Source of the DNA: Thermosporothrix hazakensis
GTDB lineage: Bacteria; Chloroflexota; Ktedonobacteria; Ktedonobacterales; Ktedonobacteraceae
Assembly: GCF_003253565.1 (NCBI RefSeq)
Contig: NZ_QKUF01000004.1
Location: 124,001-188,000, forward strand
DNA length: 64,000 nt
Direction: 5' to 3'
Part shown: positions 46,101-55,563 of the stretch, in pieces
Position numbering within the stretch: the first letter of the stretch is position 1
Layout: each line of letters opens with the position of its first letter
Notes under the pieces: generated by a model
What the model was told of the DNA's origin: nothing
What the model saw: the letters and a program-made list of their open reading frames with translations, nothing else
Databases searched by the model: none
Translations under genes and position numbers: made by a program

Positions 46101-46502
46101 TCAAGATGCGAGGCATCGTACCTGTACGACTTCCCAGACCTCCGCCATCTTTCCCTGTGCTATACGAAAAAGTGCCATTCCTTCAAGCAGAGCCTCGCTT
46201 TCGGTCGAAGGCAGGCCCGGCAGCGCGATCCGGGGCTTTCCACGATGGGTCCAATGCACCACGACATTCTCACCTGAAGCAACAATATGCCGCATTTTCA
46301 CTTCAATGGCAGGAAAAGCTTCCATGAACTGCTCTCCAAGAGCGATGAACTGTTCATATCCATGAATAACATGTGTCCCGGTAGCTTCATGCGCAACAAA
46401 ATCATCTGTGAACCATTCGTGGGGGTTCTCGATGCGCTCACCACTCCACAAGCCCTCAATGTAGCGTCTGACAAGGGCTATGTGCTTCACTTCCACTGAC
46501 AA
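46101..46502 (-). CDS. SnoaL-like ester cyclase/polyketide-cyclase-fold protein
   Basis: The 133-aa NTF2-fold protein has the pattern VRRYIEGLWSGERI, FTDDFVAHEATGTHVIHG, FMEAFPAIEVKMRHIVASGE and a closing EGMALFRIAQGKMAEVWEV. SnoaL-like proteins include polyketide aldol cyclases and hydroxylases, but many are uncharacterised. Start is TTG 46502, nine bases after AAAGGAG. It lies 101 bp upstream of the reducing PKS in the same direction. Confidence 0.8.
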   Translation of the reverse strand: MSVEVKHIALVRRYIEGLWSGERIENPHEWFTDDFVAHEATGTHVIHGYEQFIALGEQFMEAFPAIEVKMRHIVASGENVVVHWTHRGKPRIALPGLPSTESEALLEGMALFRIAQGKMAEVWEVVQVRCLAS

Positions 46503-46663
46503 CGCAAGCGCTCCTTTCACTCTAACTGTAGCACGCTCTCGTCTAAGAAGATGCATACTGCAATGACATCTTCCATACATTATACTCATTTTTCTCTCGT
46601 TTTAGAATTTATATATTTACATTCACAAAGAGTCATACCTGATACTGCTAAGCACTAAAGTAG

Positions 46664-47731
46664 CTATGCCGTGATGTCATAAAAGGCATTCATTGGCGCT
46701 TCAACCGGTAGTCGCCGCAAGTCGCGAAACCCTGCTTTCAAACAAAACTCACGCAATCTAGATTCTGGCAAGCCTAATGTCCCCAGACCTGCCCCCTGAA
46801 AAGCAAGCGATGTTGGCATGCAGAAGAGCACGCTGCTACAGTAGAAGAGCGTTCCATGCAGCCCCTTATTCTCCTCCAGCTTGTCCGAGGCGTCCACTTC
46901 CGTGCAGATATAGTGCCCGCCGGGAGCAAGCGCTTGCCTGATCGCCTGAAGTAGCTTCAATGGGTCCGGTGCATCATGAACCATGTTAAATGTGGTGATG
47001 ATATCGTACTGCTCAGGGAGCCCTTCGGCGGCGTCCAATTGCACGAAGCACACGCGATCGGCCACACCAGCAGCCCGGGCATCCGCGTTGGCTCGCTCCA
47101 CATGCGGGGCAAAGATATCATAGCCACAATAGTGCGCTTTGGGATATGCCTGAGCCAGCTTCAACAGCGCTCGCCCCTGTCCACAACCAATATCCGCCAT
47201 ACGCGCACCCTGCATCAGCTTCTCCTGCACAGAGGGCATCGCCGGAATCCATTTTTGTACCAGCAAGTTCTCAAACCAGCTATTGGAGAGTCGTGCCATA
47301 CCCTCGAACGCGTCAGCACTATACGCCGACATCGGTACGCCTTCCCCGCTTCGGAAGGCAGCCAGCAATTGCCCCAGAGCCGGAAGAGCGCCAAAAGTAC
47401 CCTGAAGCAGTCCACCAACAAAGAACAGGCCATCCTCCTGAGCAAGTACCGGAACATGAGCCGGAGGCAAACAAAAGCGCTTGCTCGTCGGATCATAGTC
47501 CAGATAGCCCGCGCATGCCATCGCGCCGAGCCACTCACGTGCATAGCGCTCACTGATTTGAGCCCGCGCCGCAAGCTCTTCGCTAGTCGCCTCCCCCTGT
47601 GCCAGACAGGCAAAAAGGCCAAGACGATCACCAATACAGGCCATTAATGAGGCTAACCACCCTGCAACATCACGCATCACCTTCTCGGAAAAGGCCTTTG
47701 TCGCAGCTTGATCTCTATCCTCTACAACCAT
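46664..47731 (-). CDS. SAM-dependent methyltransferase with N-terminal winged-helix
   Basis: The 355-aa protein has an N-terminal winged-helix-like region (LASLMACIGDRLGLFACLAQ, then TSEELAARAQISERYAREWL) and a class I Rossmann core with motif I MADIGCGQGRALLKLAQAYP, an acidic DIFAPHVERANADA and FNMVHDAPDPLKLLQAI. Such proteins methylate O, N or C atoms of small molecules. The start is ATG 47731, directly behind AAGGAGG; in-frame ATGs upstream lack such a site. It heads the leftward arm and is divergent from the P450. Confidence 0.85.
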   Translation of the reverse strand: MVVEDRDQAATKAFSEKVMRDVAGWLASLMACIGDRLGLFACLAQGEATSEELAARAQISERYAREWLGAMACAGYLDYDPTSKRFCLPPAHVPVLAQEDGLFFVGGLLQGTFGALPALGQLLAAFRSGEGVPMSAYSADAFEGMARLSNSWFENLLVQKWIPAMPSVQEKLMQGARMADIGCGQGRALLKLAQAYPKAHYCGYDIFAPHVERANADARAAGVADRVCFVQLDAAEGLPEQYDIITTFNMVHDAPDPLKLLQAIRQALAPGGHYICTEVDASDKLEENKGLHGTLFYCSSVLFCMPTSLAFQGAGLGTLGLPESRLREFCLKAGFRDLRRLPVEAPMNAFYDITA

Positions 47732-48044
47732 ATTCAACCTCCTTAGATCTGTATTCATGATAATACGCTTCTTCTTCCAGTTCAAGTATTTAAACTTTTG
47801 TCCTATTTTTCAAATGAGGCATGCCTCTACCAGAATAGAGAGCCTGGCATGAAACATAAGTATAGTTTCTGATTTACCATCAGTCTAATGTCAAACTTCT
47901 AAGCAAGCATACTGGCATATGTATAAGGAGGATATCATTTTGTTCCACAAGTATACTATGTCTTAAGATATGCGAATTGCGTAAAAATTTTTCTATTCAC
48001 ACTCATACATTCAGCACTGTGCAGCTCAAGAAAGGGGTTGTCAC
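47732..48044. promoter_or_regulatory. Divergent promoter region of the PKS/NRPS cluster
   Basis: This AT-rich 313-bp region must drive both arms. An orphan AAGGAGG at 47925-47931 stands 8 bp before TTG 47940, which opens only an 8-codon frame ending at TAA 47964-47966. This may be a leader peptide or the relic of an earlier start. I see no strong palindrome here. Confidence 0.55.
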
Positions 48045-49250
48045 ATGGAGGAGATGGGAACGCGCGTTCTCCCCGGTCAATTGAAAGATCCATATGGGTG
48101 GCTTCAATACATGCGGGAACAGCACCCGCTCTACTACGAACCAGCCACACAGACATGGCACGCCTTCTGCTACCATGATGTGGCTTTTATCCTGACGAAA
48201 CACGAGGTCTTCTCTACCTTCCCACGCAAAAAAGACAATGAGGATATGGAAGCATTCCTTCAGGCGGTCCTGGTAGCTCTGGAGCCTCCTCGTCACGGCT
48301 GGTATCGTTATCCCGTATCGCGTCACTTTACTGTACAGGCACTCGCACCCCTTGCCGAGAAATTTCGCACGATCACGCAGGAGCTCCTTGACCAGATACG
48401 CCCCCGAGGTGAAACAAACTTCCCGCTCGATTTCTCCTATCCTTTGCACGAGCGAGCTGTCATGGCGCTCTTCAACCTCTCTCAAGCCCAATATTGTAAG
48501 CTCAAAACCTGGTTGGAGCACCCCCTGATTCTCGATGTCACAAGACCGCCAGAGGAGCGCTTTGTTGTGATGGAAGAGGTCGCTCGCTTCTTTCAGGACG
48601 AGGTCTTTCCAAACCAGCCATCAGAGGGACTGATTCATGAGCTACTCACGGTCGGTGAGAACGGACGGCATCATAACCTGAACGATATCGAGACCGCCAT
48701 TTTTCTTGTCACCTTGATTCTAGGAGCCATCGAGACAACACCAAGCATGCTGAGTCATGCCGTGTATCTGTGTGATGAGTACCCGAACATCAAGGCTGAG
48801 ATCCTGCATACTCCTGAGCTGATGAAGAGCTTTCTCGATGAGGTGCTGCGCTTTCGCTCTCCGTTGTGGGGCGTGCGGCGGCAGGCAAAAACCGATATTG
48901 TTATCAGGGATCAGCACATTCCAGCCAATAGCAACATCTTTGCCTGGATCGCCTCCGCCAATCACGACGCGGAGGTGTTTTCGCATCCCGATCGCTTCGA
49001 CATTCACCGCCAGCACAACCCGCATCTTTCCTTCGGACGGGGAATCCACTGGTGTCTGGGGGCCCATATGGCCCGACTGGAAGCCTCTATTGCCTTACCA
49101 ATGGTCTTCGAGCAGCTTCCAGAGCTACGCCGTGATCGCACCGTCCCGCCAGAATATCTGGCAAGCGACCAGTTTTGCAGTCTTCTTAAGCTCCCGTTTC
49201 ACTTTTCACCTGTATCACAGCCCTTATACGAAGAGATCAATAATAACTAA
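48045..49250 (+). CDS. Cytochrome P450
   Basis: The 401-aa class I type P450 has the heme-ligand motif FGRGIHWCLGAHMARLE with Cys about 337, ExxR in FLDEVLRFRSP and an I-helix LILGAIETTPS. The I-helix reads GAIETT, close to the usual AGxxTT. It uses ferredoxin-type electrons to hydroxylate or cross-link; no ferredoxin gene is adjacent. ATG 48045 follows AAAGGGG; ATG 48054 is an alternative. It heads the rightward arm, 11 bp upstream of the thioesterase. Confidence 0.92.
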   Translation: MEEMGTRVLPGQLKDPYGWLQYMREQHPLYYEPATQTWHAFCYHDVAFILTKHEVFSTFPRKKDNEDMEAFLQAVLVALEPPRHGWYRYPVSRHFTVQALAPLAEKFRTITQELLDQIRPRGETNFPLDFSYPLHERAVMALFNLSQAQYCKLKTWLEHPLILDVTRPPEERFVVMEEVARFFQDEVFPNQPSEGLIHELLTVGENGRHHNLNDIETAIFLVTLILGAIETTPSMLSHAVYLCDEYPNIKAEILHTPELMKSFLDEVLRFRSPLWGVRRQAKTDIVIRDQHIPANSNIFAWIASANHDAEVFSHPDRFDIHRQHNPHLSFGRGIHWCLGAHMARLEASIALPMVFEQLPELRRDRTVPPEYLASDQFCSLLKLPFHFSPVSQPLYEEINNN

Positions 49251-49261
49251 AGGGAATATCC

Positions 49262-50128
49262 ATGGACGAACGCTCGATTCTGGTTTCACTGCAACGCGGA
49301 GATGAAAGCCGCCTGCCTTTTTTCTGTGTCCATCCGGCAGCAGGAAATGTGCTCTGCTACCGTAAATTGGTTCAGTACCTGGACGCTACACAGCCATTTT
49401 ACGGTCTGCAAGTGCCCCATCTCTACGGCACGAAAGCTCCCTATACCTGCCTCGAAGAGATAGCAACCGCATATCGGCAGGCCATACAGGATCTGCAACC
49501 ACGCGGGCCGTATCTGCTGGGAGGCTGGTCGATGGGTGGTTTAATCGCTTTCGAGATTGCGATCCAGCTCCAGCAGCTCGGTGAGCCCGTTGAACTCCTC
49601 GCACTGTTTGACACCTACCTGCCCGATGGTTCCAACTGGGAAGAGCAAAACAATCCCGCAATGTTGATTCGCTACGCAATGGATATTGCTGGCGTTGATG
49701 GCCCAGACGAAGCTGAGCTACAACAAATGAGTGAAGAGGAACAACAGGCGTGGGTCGCTCGTCTGACTGCTCGCCCTGAAATAAGCTGGACCACCGAAGG
49801 GGAATCACAGGCATTTGTGCAGAACATTCTCTATCAGAGCTTCCATAATGCCAGAATCGCAGCACAGTATACGCTTCATACGCCTTTCGACGGCACAATA
49901 ACTCTCTTCCACACCGCTACCGAGGCTCTGCCCCTCTTACAGCAAATGACCAGCACGGAACAGGGCCATGATCTCTCAGTTTCCTGGCGGGAGTTTGCCA
50001 CAGAAGGTGTCGAGGTACATATGGTGCCGGGTGAGCATGATACGATGCTCAACGAGCCTGCCGTCTGCCATGTGGCCCGCACTTTACAAAGTTGCCTGGA
50101 CAAAGTGCAGCAGCGGCTCTATTGGTGA
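49262..50128 (+). CDS. Free-standing thioesterase (PKS/NRPS TE family)
   Basis: The 288-aa alpha/beta hydrolase has FFCVHPAAGNVLCYRKLVQYL (oxyanion region), GGWSMGGLIAFEIA with Ser 90 as nucleophile, an Asp in LALFDTYLPDG and MVPGEHDTML with His about 259. The sequence is closer to TE domains that release product than to short editing TEs, although it is a separate protein. Since no module in the cluster ends in a TE, it may release the final chain in trans. It lies 13 bp before the second PKS gene. Confidence 0.88.
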   Translation: MDERSILVSLQRGDESRLPFFCVHPAAGNVLCYRKLVQYLDATQPFYGLQVPHLYGTKAPYTCLEEIATAYRQAIQDLQPRGPYLLGGWSMGGLIAFEIAIQLQQLGEPVELLALFDTYLPDGSNWEEQNNPAMLIRYAMDIAGVDGPDEAELQQMSEEEQQAWVARLTARPEISWTTEGESQAFVQNILYQSFHNARIAAQYTLHTPFDGTITLFHTATEALPLLQQMTSTEQGHDLSVSWREFATEGVEVHMVPGEHDTMLNEPAVCHVARTLQSCLDKVQQRLYW

Positions 50129-50141
50129 GGAGAAATCAATT

Positions 50142-53100
50142 ATGCGACCGGAACCCATTGCTATTATCGGGATCGGTTGCCGGCTTCCGGGCAACGTCTG
50201 TACGCTTGATGATTTCTGGACACTTCTGTGCAGTGGCTCCGATGTGATACGCGATCTGCCTCCCGAGCGCTGGGATACTGCTGCTTACTACCACCCTGAG
50301 CCAGACACCCCTGGCAAAATGTACACCTGTCGTGGGGCCTTTCTGAACCAGATTGACCAGTTTGACGCGGCCTTTTTTGGCATCACCGATGAAGAAGCTG
50401 TACAGATAGACCCGCAGCAACGCCTTCTGCTGGAAACGTGCTGGGAAGCAATGGAAGACGCAGGGCTCCTCGCGCGCCAGCTTGCAGGCTCGTCCACAGG
50501 CGTGTTTATTGGGATCAGCGCTCACGACTATAGCCGTTTCCTCCAGCAAGACCCGACGCTGATCGATGCCTATTCACAGGCCGGAACAGCGCACAGCTTT
50601 GCCTCAAACCGCATCTCAGGCTTTTTCGACCTGCATGGGCCATCTCTCAGCATTGATACCGCCTGCTCGTCTTCTCTGGTTGCCGTCCATCTGGCCTGCG
50701 AGAGCCTGCGAAGAGGGGAATGTCAGCTAGCGTTCGCGGGCGGCGTCAACCTGCTGCTTGATCCCATCGCCCAGATTTGCGCCTGTAAAACATCCTGGCT
50801 CTCTCCCTCTGCTCACTGTCAGGTTTTCGATGCGGACGCTGACGGCGCGATACGCGGCGAGGGAGCTGGCGTGATCCTGCTCAAGCCTCTTGCCCATGCA
50901 CTGGCCGATGGAAACCGGATACATGCAATCATCCGGGCATCAGGAACCAATCAGGATGGACGCAGAACAAGCACGCTAAACCCCACCAGTTCCGCCCAGG
51001 AAGCGCTTCTCCGGCGAATCTATCGCGAAGCCGCTATCACGCCCGCACAGGTTCATTATGTCGAAGCCCATGCGACCGGTACCCCTCTTCACGATTCAGC
51101 CGAGTGCTACGCATTGGGGACAGCGCTTGGTCTGCATCGGTACGCTGATCTCTGGATTGATTCCGTGAAGGCGGTTATCGGGCATCTCGGTGCAGCAGCA
51201 GGCATTGCAGGCCTGCTCAAGACAGTTCTGATCTTGAAACACCGACAGCTTCCCGCCAATCCGCATTTCAGGCAACCGGGTCCCTATATTCCCTTTGCCT
51301 CATTTCGTTTGCGCGTCCCCCAACAACTCACACCGCTTGAAGAGGCTCCCCTGCTTGCAGGAGTGAATAGTATCGGCTCTGGTGGAACCAATGCACACGT
51401 GCTCCTTGAGGAATTTCAGACCGGACCCGAGCAAAAGACTACGTATACACGCTCCGGCTATCTGCTACCCCTTTCGGCACAGAGCCACGAAGGGCTTGTC
51501 GCGCAGGCTCATGCCTACAGGCGTTTCGCGGAAGAGCCAATCTCTTTGCATGATATGTGCTCCAGCGCGCTGTTTCACCGAGACCATTTTTCTCATCGGT
51601 TAGCGCTTGTTTTTCAGTCACAAGAGGAGCTCCGTGAGCAACTGGATGCCTTCTTAACAGGCGATCCCTATCCGCTTGTCGGGCGCCGCCAGGGCATCAC
51701 CCCGAAGATGGCCTTCGTCTTCTGCGGGATTGGTTCGCAATGGTGGGGTATGGCGCATGCGCTTTTCGAGCAGGAACCTGTATTCAGTGCAGCGATCGAA
51801 CGCTACGACCCGATCGTTCAACGCTATGCTGGCTGGTCGCTTATAAAAGAACTCCTTGCGGATAGCGAGCACTCACGCATCCACCATGCAGATATTGTTG
51901 CTCCAGCGTTTTTCGCCTTTCAGGTCGCCCTCGTCGAGCTCTGGAAGGCCCGTGGAGTCGAGCCACAGGCCACTATCGGGCATAGCATGGGAGCGCTTAC
52001 CGCCGCTCATGTGGCCGGGCTATTGACCTTTGAAGAGGCCCTCCATCTGTTCTGCTTTATCCATAAAATCCTTAAGCAAACAGAGAACTGTGGGCGCATG
52101 CTCGCGGCCAGTCTCCCGGAGGAACAGGCCCTTGCCCTGCTTGCCGACTGCTCTGACACGGTTTCACTGGCCGCAATCAACTCTCCTCAATCGGTGACTT
52201 TATCGGGAGATGCAGCATCCCTGCATCAGATAGCCAGCCAACTTGAGCAACAGGGCATCTTTTGCCGCTATCTCCCGCTGGATTATACTCTGCACTCGCG
52301 CGCTATGGACCCGCTTCGCGAGGAGTTCATCAACACCAGCCCACAGCTTCCGGCACGATTGGCTCGCCGCCTGTTTGTTTCAACCGTGACGGGAAAAGCG
52401 CACCGAGACGGCGACGCAGCTCACTGGTGGAACTGCCTGCATGCGCCTGTCCGCTTTGCCGATGGCGTGCACACGCTTCTTCAGGAGGGCTACAGGGTGT
52501 TCCTGGAAATTGGCCCTCACCCTGTCCTCTCCGGCTATCTCTCTGAATGCCTGCAATACCACGACATCCAGGGGCTCATTCTCCCCACTCTTCACCGGAA
52601 GGACCCATTGACGCCGCTCCGCACAATGGGAGCGCTTTATGTGCGAGGTTGGCCGCTCCGCTGGAAGAACAGTATGCCTGAAGGGAAGCTTGTGCCACTA
52701 CCCCATTATCCCTGGCAGCGACGGCGCTACTGGCTCACGCCGCGAACAACCTCATGCACGATATCTGAAGGCGCCTCCCATCCGCTGTTAGGCCGCCAGT
52801 TGGCTACCGCGCTGCCTACTTGGGAGACGACGCTTGACACACAGCTTCCGGGTGGCCTGCTCATGCTGCTGCTTGCGGTCGCGGGTAAGGCGTTTGGCGC
52901 TGGACCCATCTCTATCGAGCAATTCATGCAACACGAACTACTCAGAGAAACAGCCTGCCTGCAAATAGCACTCGTACCGCCAGACAACTTTGTGCATCTG
53001 TTCTCTCGTCATGAACAGCAGGAATGGAGCCCCTTCGCCAGAGCCCGAATCAGTCAGCCGTCCACTCAGCCTGCTCCACTCGATCAGGAGGCGCTGAAAC

Positions 53101-54539
53101 AGCGCTGTTCCTGTATCGTTTCGTCGGTAGAACTTCAATTTCTGCTGTGGAGCCGGGGCATACGTCGATCCCCTGTGCCAATTACTGAGGTTCGCTGCTC
53201 AGCCGACAGGCGCGTATGGCTTTGCCGCACAGACAACCCTTCTGGATCGCTTGAAAGCGTTCTCCAACAGCTTTTCTCTGTGCTTACGCTCTTCGGGCCA
53301 GCACAGCATGATACGCCGCCCTTCACTCCCATAGCGCTGGAACGTCTCAGCCTGTATCAGTCCGGGACGCTCCCCACACGCCTGTATCACCTGATACAGA
53401 TACAGGAAAAGACACCTGCTTGCTTTACTGTGAATATCACCCTCTTTGATACACAACAAACGACACTGCTCGAAGCTCAGAGGCTTCGCTTACAGGCGCT
53501 TCCTGTCCCGCAACAGGAGCTTCCTCTGCATGCCGAAACATGGCACCCCTCAGCGGAATGCAGTTCTTCTCAGACCCTGTCAAACAAGGCCTCTCTGGAA
53601 ACGCTGTTACAGAGTGCAAGCCAGTATCACAGGCACCGGGAGCCCGCCCAACCGTCCATGTCTGCTTTCAGCCTCCAGCCGCATGCAACCTATCTGCTCA
53701 CGGGAGCATTGGAAAGCATCGGACCGAGTGTCGCCGCCTGGCTGATCGCTCGTGGCGCCCGGCATCTGGCGTTCGCGGCTCCCACTCCTCCTCGACATGT
53801 GCTTGAGCTATTACAGGCAAGCAGCGCCCGGTATTGCTTCATCCCGACCGATCTGGCCGCACCTGAAGCGGTCGCCCGGTTACTCAACGAGTTGAAGGAC
53901 ACGCTCCCCCCGTTACGCGGCATCATTCACCTGACCGTAACAACACAGCACTATGCCGACGAAGCCGCGCGGAGAGCCGATCAGCAGGCGCTCTGGAATC
54001 TTCATATTCAGACACAATCTCTTCCACTGGACCTGTTCCTGCTCTTTTCCGGCCATCTTCCAGGCGACAGGGCTGAAACAATGTTCCCTTCGCTCCTGGC
54101 CACTCATCGGCGCATGCTCGGCCTGCCTGCACTCTCGTTTTATTGGGGAGAACTGACCCAATCCTCGGAGGATAACACAGCCTGGCAGGTTGCTGAAACA
54201 CTTCCTTTCGAGCAAGCATTAGCCCGACTTGAGTCCTACCTTCAGGGGCCATATCCACACCTGTTCATTCCAGAACAAACCCGGACTCACAAAGAGCAAC
54301 ACACGCGCTTTTTTGCTGTACTGAACAGTGTTCTGGGGATCACCGTTTCGCGTTCTATGCTCCAGCGTTCCGCGACAGAACTGGGGCTCGATTCCCTCAA
54401 AGCGCTGCAATTGAGCAGCCAATTGAAGCGCGAACTCGGTCTTGATATTTCGGTGCTACAGGTGTTACAGGCATCTAATCTTGCTGCCTTGCTGCCTGAC
54501 ATACAGTCATCTCAAGAATCATCAGAAAGGAGGCTGTAG
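50142..54539 (+). CDS. Type I PKS with degenerate DH and KR (KS-AT-DH0-KR0-ACP)
   Basis: The 1,465-aa protein has KS (3-425) with DTACSSS (Cys 174), HATGT at 310 and VIGHLGAAAG. AT (about 515-810) has GIGSQW, GHSMGA (Ser 615, Glu replaced by Ala) and YTLH at the specificity site. A DH-like region follows (from about 880, HPLLGRQLATALPTWETTLD) but the whole segment with the catalytic His is missing. The KR (about 1184-1360) has TGALESIG instead of GGLGGIG, and MFPSLLATH where the NYxxAN Tyr should be. ACP Ser (GLDSL) is 1418. It should therefore extend without reducing. ATG 50142 has GAGGAG upstream. It overlaps the opposing O-methyltransferase by 65 bp. Confidence 0.9.
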   Translation: MRPEPIAIIGIGCRLPGNVCTLDDFWTLLCSGSDVIRDLPPERWDTAAYYHPEPDTPGKMYTCRGAFLNQIDQFDAAFFGITDEEAVQIDPQQRLLLETCWEAMEDAGLLARQLAGSSTGVFIGISAHDYSRFLQQDPTLIDAYSQAGTAHSFASNRISGFFDLHGPSLSIDTACSSSLVAVHLACESLRRGECQLAFAGGVNLLLDPIAQICACKTSWLSPSAHCQVFDADADGAIRGEGAGVILLKPLAHALADGNRIHAIIRASGTNQDGRRTSTLNPTSSAQEALLRRIYREAAITPAQVHYVEAHATGTPLHDSAECYALGTALGLHRYADLWIDSVKAVIGHLGAAAGIAGLLKTVLILKHRQLPANPHFRQPGPYIPFASFRLRVPQQLTPLEEAPLLAGVNSIGSGGTNAHVLLEEFQTGPEQKTTYTRSGYLLPLSAQSHEGLVAQAHAYRRFAEEPISLHDMCSSALFHRDHFSHRLALVFQSQEELREQLDAFLTGDPYPLVGRRQGITPKMAFVFCGIGSQWWGMAHALFEQEPVFSAAIERYDPIVQRYAGWSLIKELLADSEHSRIHHADIVAPAFFAFQVALVELWKARGVEPQATIGHSMGALTAAHVAGLLTFEEALHLFCFIHKILKQTENCGRMLAASLPEEQALALLADCSDTVSLAAINSPQSVTLSGDAASLHQIASQLEQQGIFCRYLPLDYTLHSRAMDPLREEFINTSPQLPARLARRLFVSTVTGKAHRDGDAAHWWNCLHAPVRFADGVHTLLQEGYRVFLEIGPHPVLSGYLSECLQYHDIQGLILPTLHRKDPLTPLRTMGALYVRGWPLRWKNSMPEGKLVPLPHYPWQRRRYWLTPRTTSCTISEGASHPLLGRQLATALPTWETTLDTQLPGGLLMLLLAVAGKAFGAGPISIEQFMQHELLRETACLQIALVPPDNFVHLFSRHEQQEWSPFARARISQPSTQPAPLDQEALKQRCSCIVSSVELQFLLWSRGIRRSPVPITEVRCSADRRVWLCRTDNPSGSLESVLQQLFSVLTLFGPAQHDTPPFTPIALERLSLYQSGTLPTRLYHLIQIQEKTPACFTVNITLFDTQQTTLLEAQRLRLQALPVPQQELPLHAETWHPSAECSSSQTLSNKASLETLLQSASQYHRHREPAQPSMSAFSLQPHATYLLTGALESIGPSVAAWLIARGARHLAFAAPTPPRHVLELLQASSARYCFIPTDLAAPEAVARLLNELKDTLPPLRGIIHLTVTTQHYADEAARRADQQALWNLHIQTQSLPLDLFLLFSGHLPGDRAETMFPSLLATHRRMLGLPALSFYWGELTQSSEDNTAWQVAETLPFEQALARLESYLQGPYPHLFIPEQTRTHKEQHTRFFAVLNSVLGITVSRSMLQRSATELGLDSLKALQLSSQLKRELGLDISVLQVLQASNLAALLPDIQSSQESSERRL

Positions 54540-55563
54540 GAATTGTCTGTACCAGCGAAAAACCGACAGCTTCCGCTAATGCGCTATACTCGGCAACGGT
54601 TCGCACACCTGCGCCCTCCACCGCAAGTAACGCCTGCAAGTCCATAAAGGCACCATACGACGAAGCAGCACAGGTGTCGGGCAGGCATTCGATAATCAGC
54701 AGCTTGCTCTCCGGCTTGCATGCCTGCCTACAGCTTTTTAGAACCGCGATACAGTCGTCATTCGACATATCGTGTAACACCTGTTGCAGAATATAAATAT
54801 CAGCATCTGCGGGTATCTCTTGCCGCACATCGGCAGCGATACACTGTAAGCGCCCCTCTTTGATGTTAGAAGCAAGCATACACGAGGTAGTCGTAAGTAC
54901 GTCAGGCCGATCAACGCCTATCCCCTTAAGATGAGGATATGTCTGTAAAAGAGAGCTCAGCAACACTCCGTGCCCGCAACCTAGATCAACTACCAGTTGA
55001 GCATGCGAGAAATCATAAGCCTGCATCAGAGCAGGAGTCAATAATGACGCCAGGGAGGAGAAGAATTGTTCCAGCACTGCATATTTTTCCGGGTTATTAT
55101 AGATATACTGCCAGAGTTCCTCTTCTTCTACAAGCTGCCAGGCAGAGCCACCGGTCCGCACACTGTGGCTCAGATAGTCCCAGAGTTTCCAGCTCTGTGG
55201 AAACGCTACCGCCCGCGCCATAAAATACATTGTCCCTTTTTGTCCGCTACATAAATAGCGCGACATCTCTGTATGGGTGAACTTTTTTGCCTCTGCCACA
55301 TCTTCCCCCGGTACCTCTTCAAAAATTCCTAGAGATGCAAGGGCACGTAACAGACGATAGAGCGACAATGCATGGGTACCGGTGATTGTTGCCAGCTCAC
55401 TCACTGTCCTGGGGCCTTCCGCCACAAGATCCGGGATACCAAACTCGACGGCGGTAGCAATCGCTCGCGTTTTCCACATCCCACACAATAATTCAAATAT
55501 ATCCCACGGGGCCGCTGATATATGCTGTTCTCTCTCCTCCATCTCCTTCCCCTTTTCATGCAT
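54475..55563 (-). CDS. O-methyltransferase (plant/acetylserotonin-type, class I SAM)
   Basis: The roughly 362-aa protein has an N-terminal dimerisation winged-helix (WKTRAIATAVEFGIPDLVAEG, LYRLLRALASLGIFEE) and a SAM core with VVDLGCGHGVLLSSLLQTYP, GIGVDRPDVL, and ILQQVLHDMSNDDCIAVLKS, which holds the catalytic His of this class. It resembles enzymes that methylate phenols or enols in polyketide pathways. Start choice is open (ATG 55563 or 55542, GTG 55569). Its 3' end overlaps the PKS 3' end in antisense by 65 bp. Confidence 0.88.
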   Translation of the reverse strand: MHEKGKEMEEREQHISAAPWDIFELLCGMWKTRAIATAVEFGIPDLVAEGPRTVSELATITGTHALSLYRLLRALASLGIFEEVPGEDVAEAKKFTHTEMSRYLCSGQKGTMYFMARAVAFPQSWKLWDYLSHSVRTGGSAWQLVEEEELWQYIYNNPEKYAVLEQFFSSLASLLTPALMQAYDFSHAQLVVDLGCGHGVLLSSLLQTYPHLKGIGVDRPDVLTTTSCMLASNIKEGRLQCIAADVRQEIPADADIYILQQVLHDMSNDDCIAVLKSCRQACKPESKLLIIECLPDTCAASSYGAFMDLQALLAVEGAGVRTVAEYSALAEAVGFSLVQTIPTASFLMILEMTVCQAARQQD

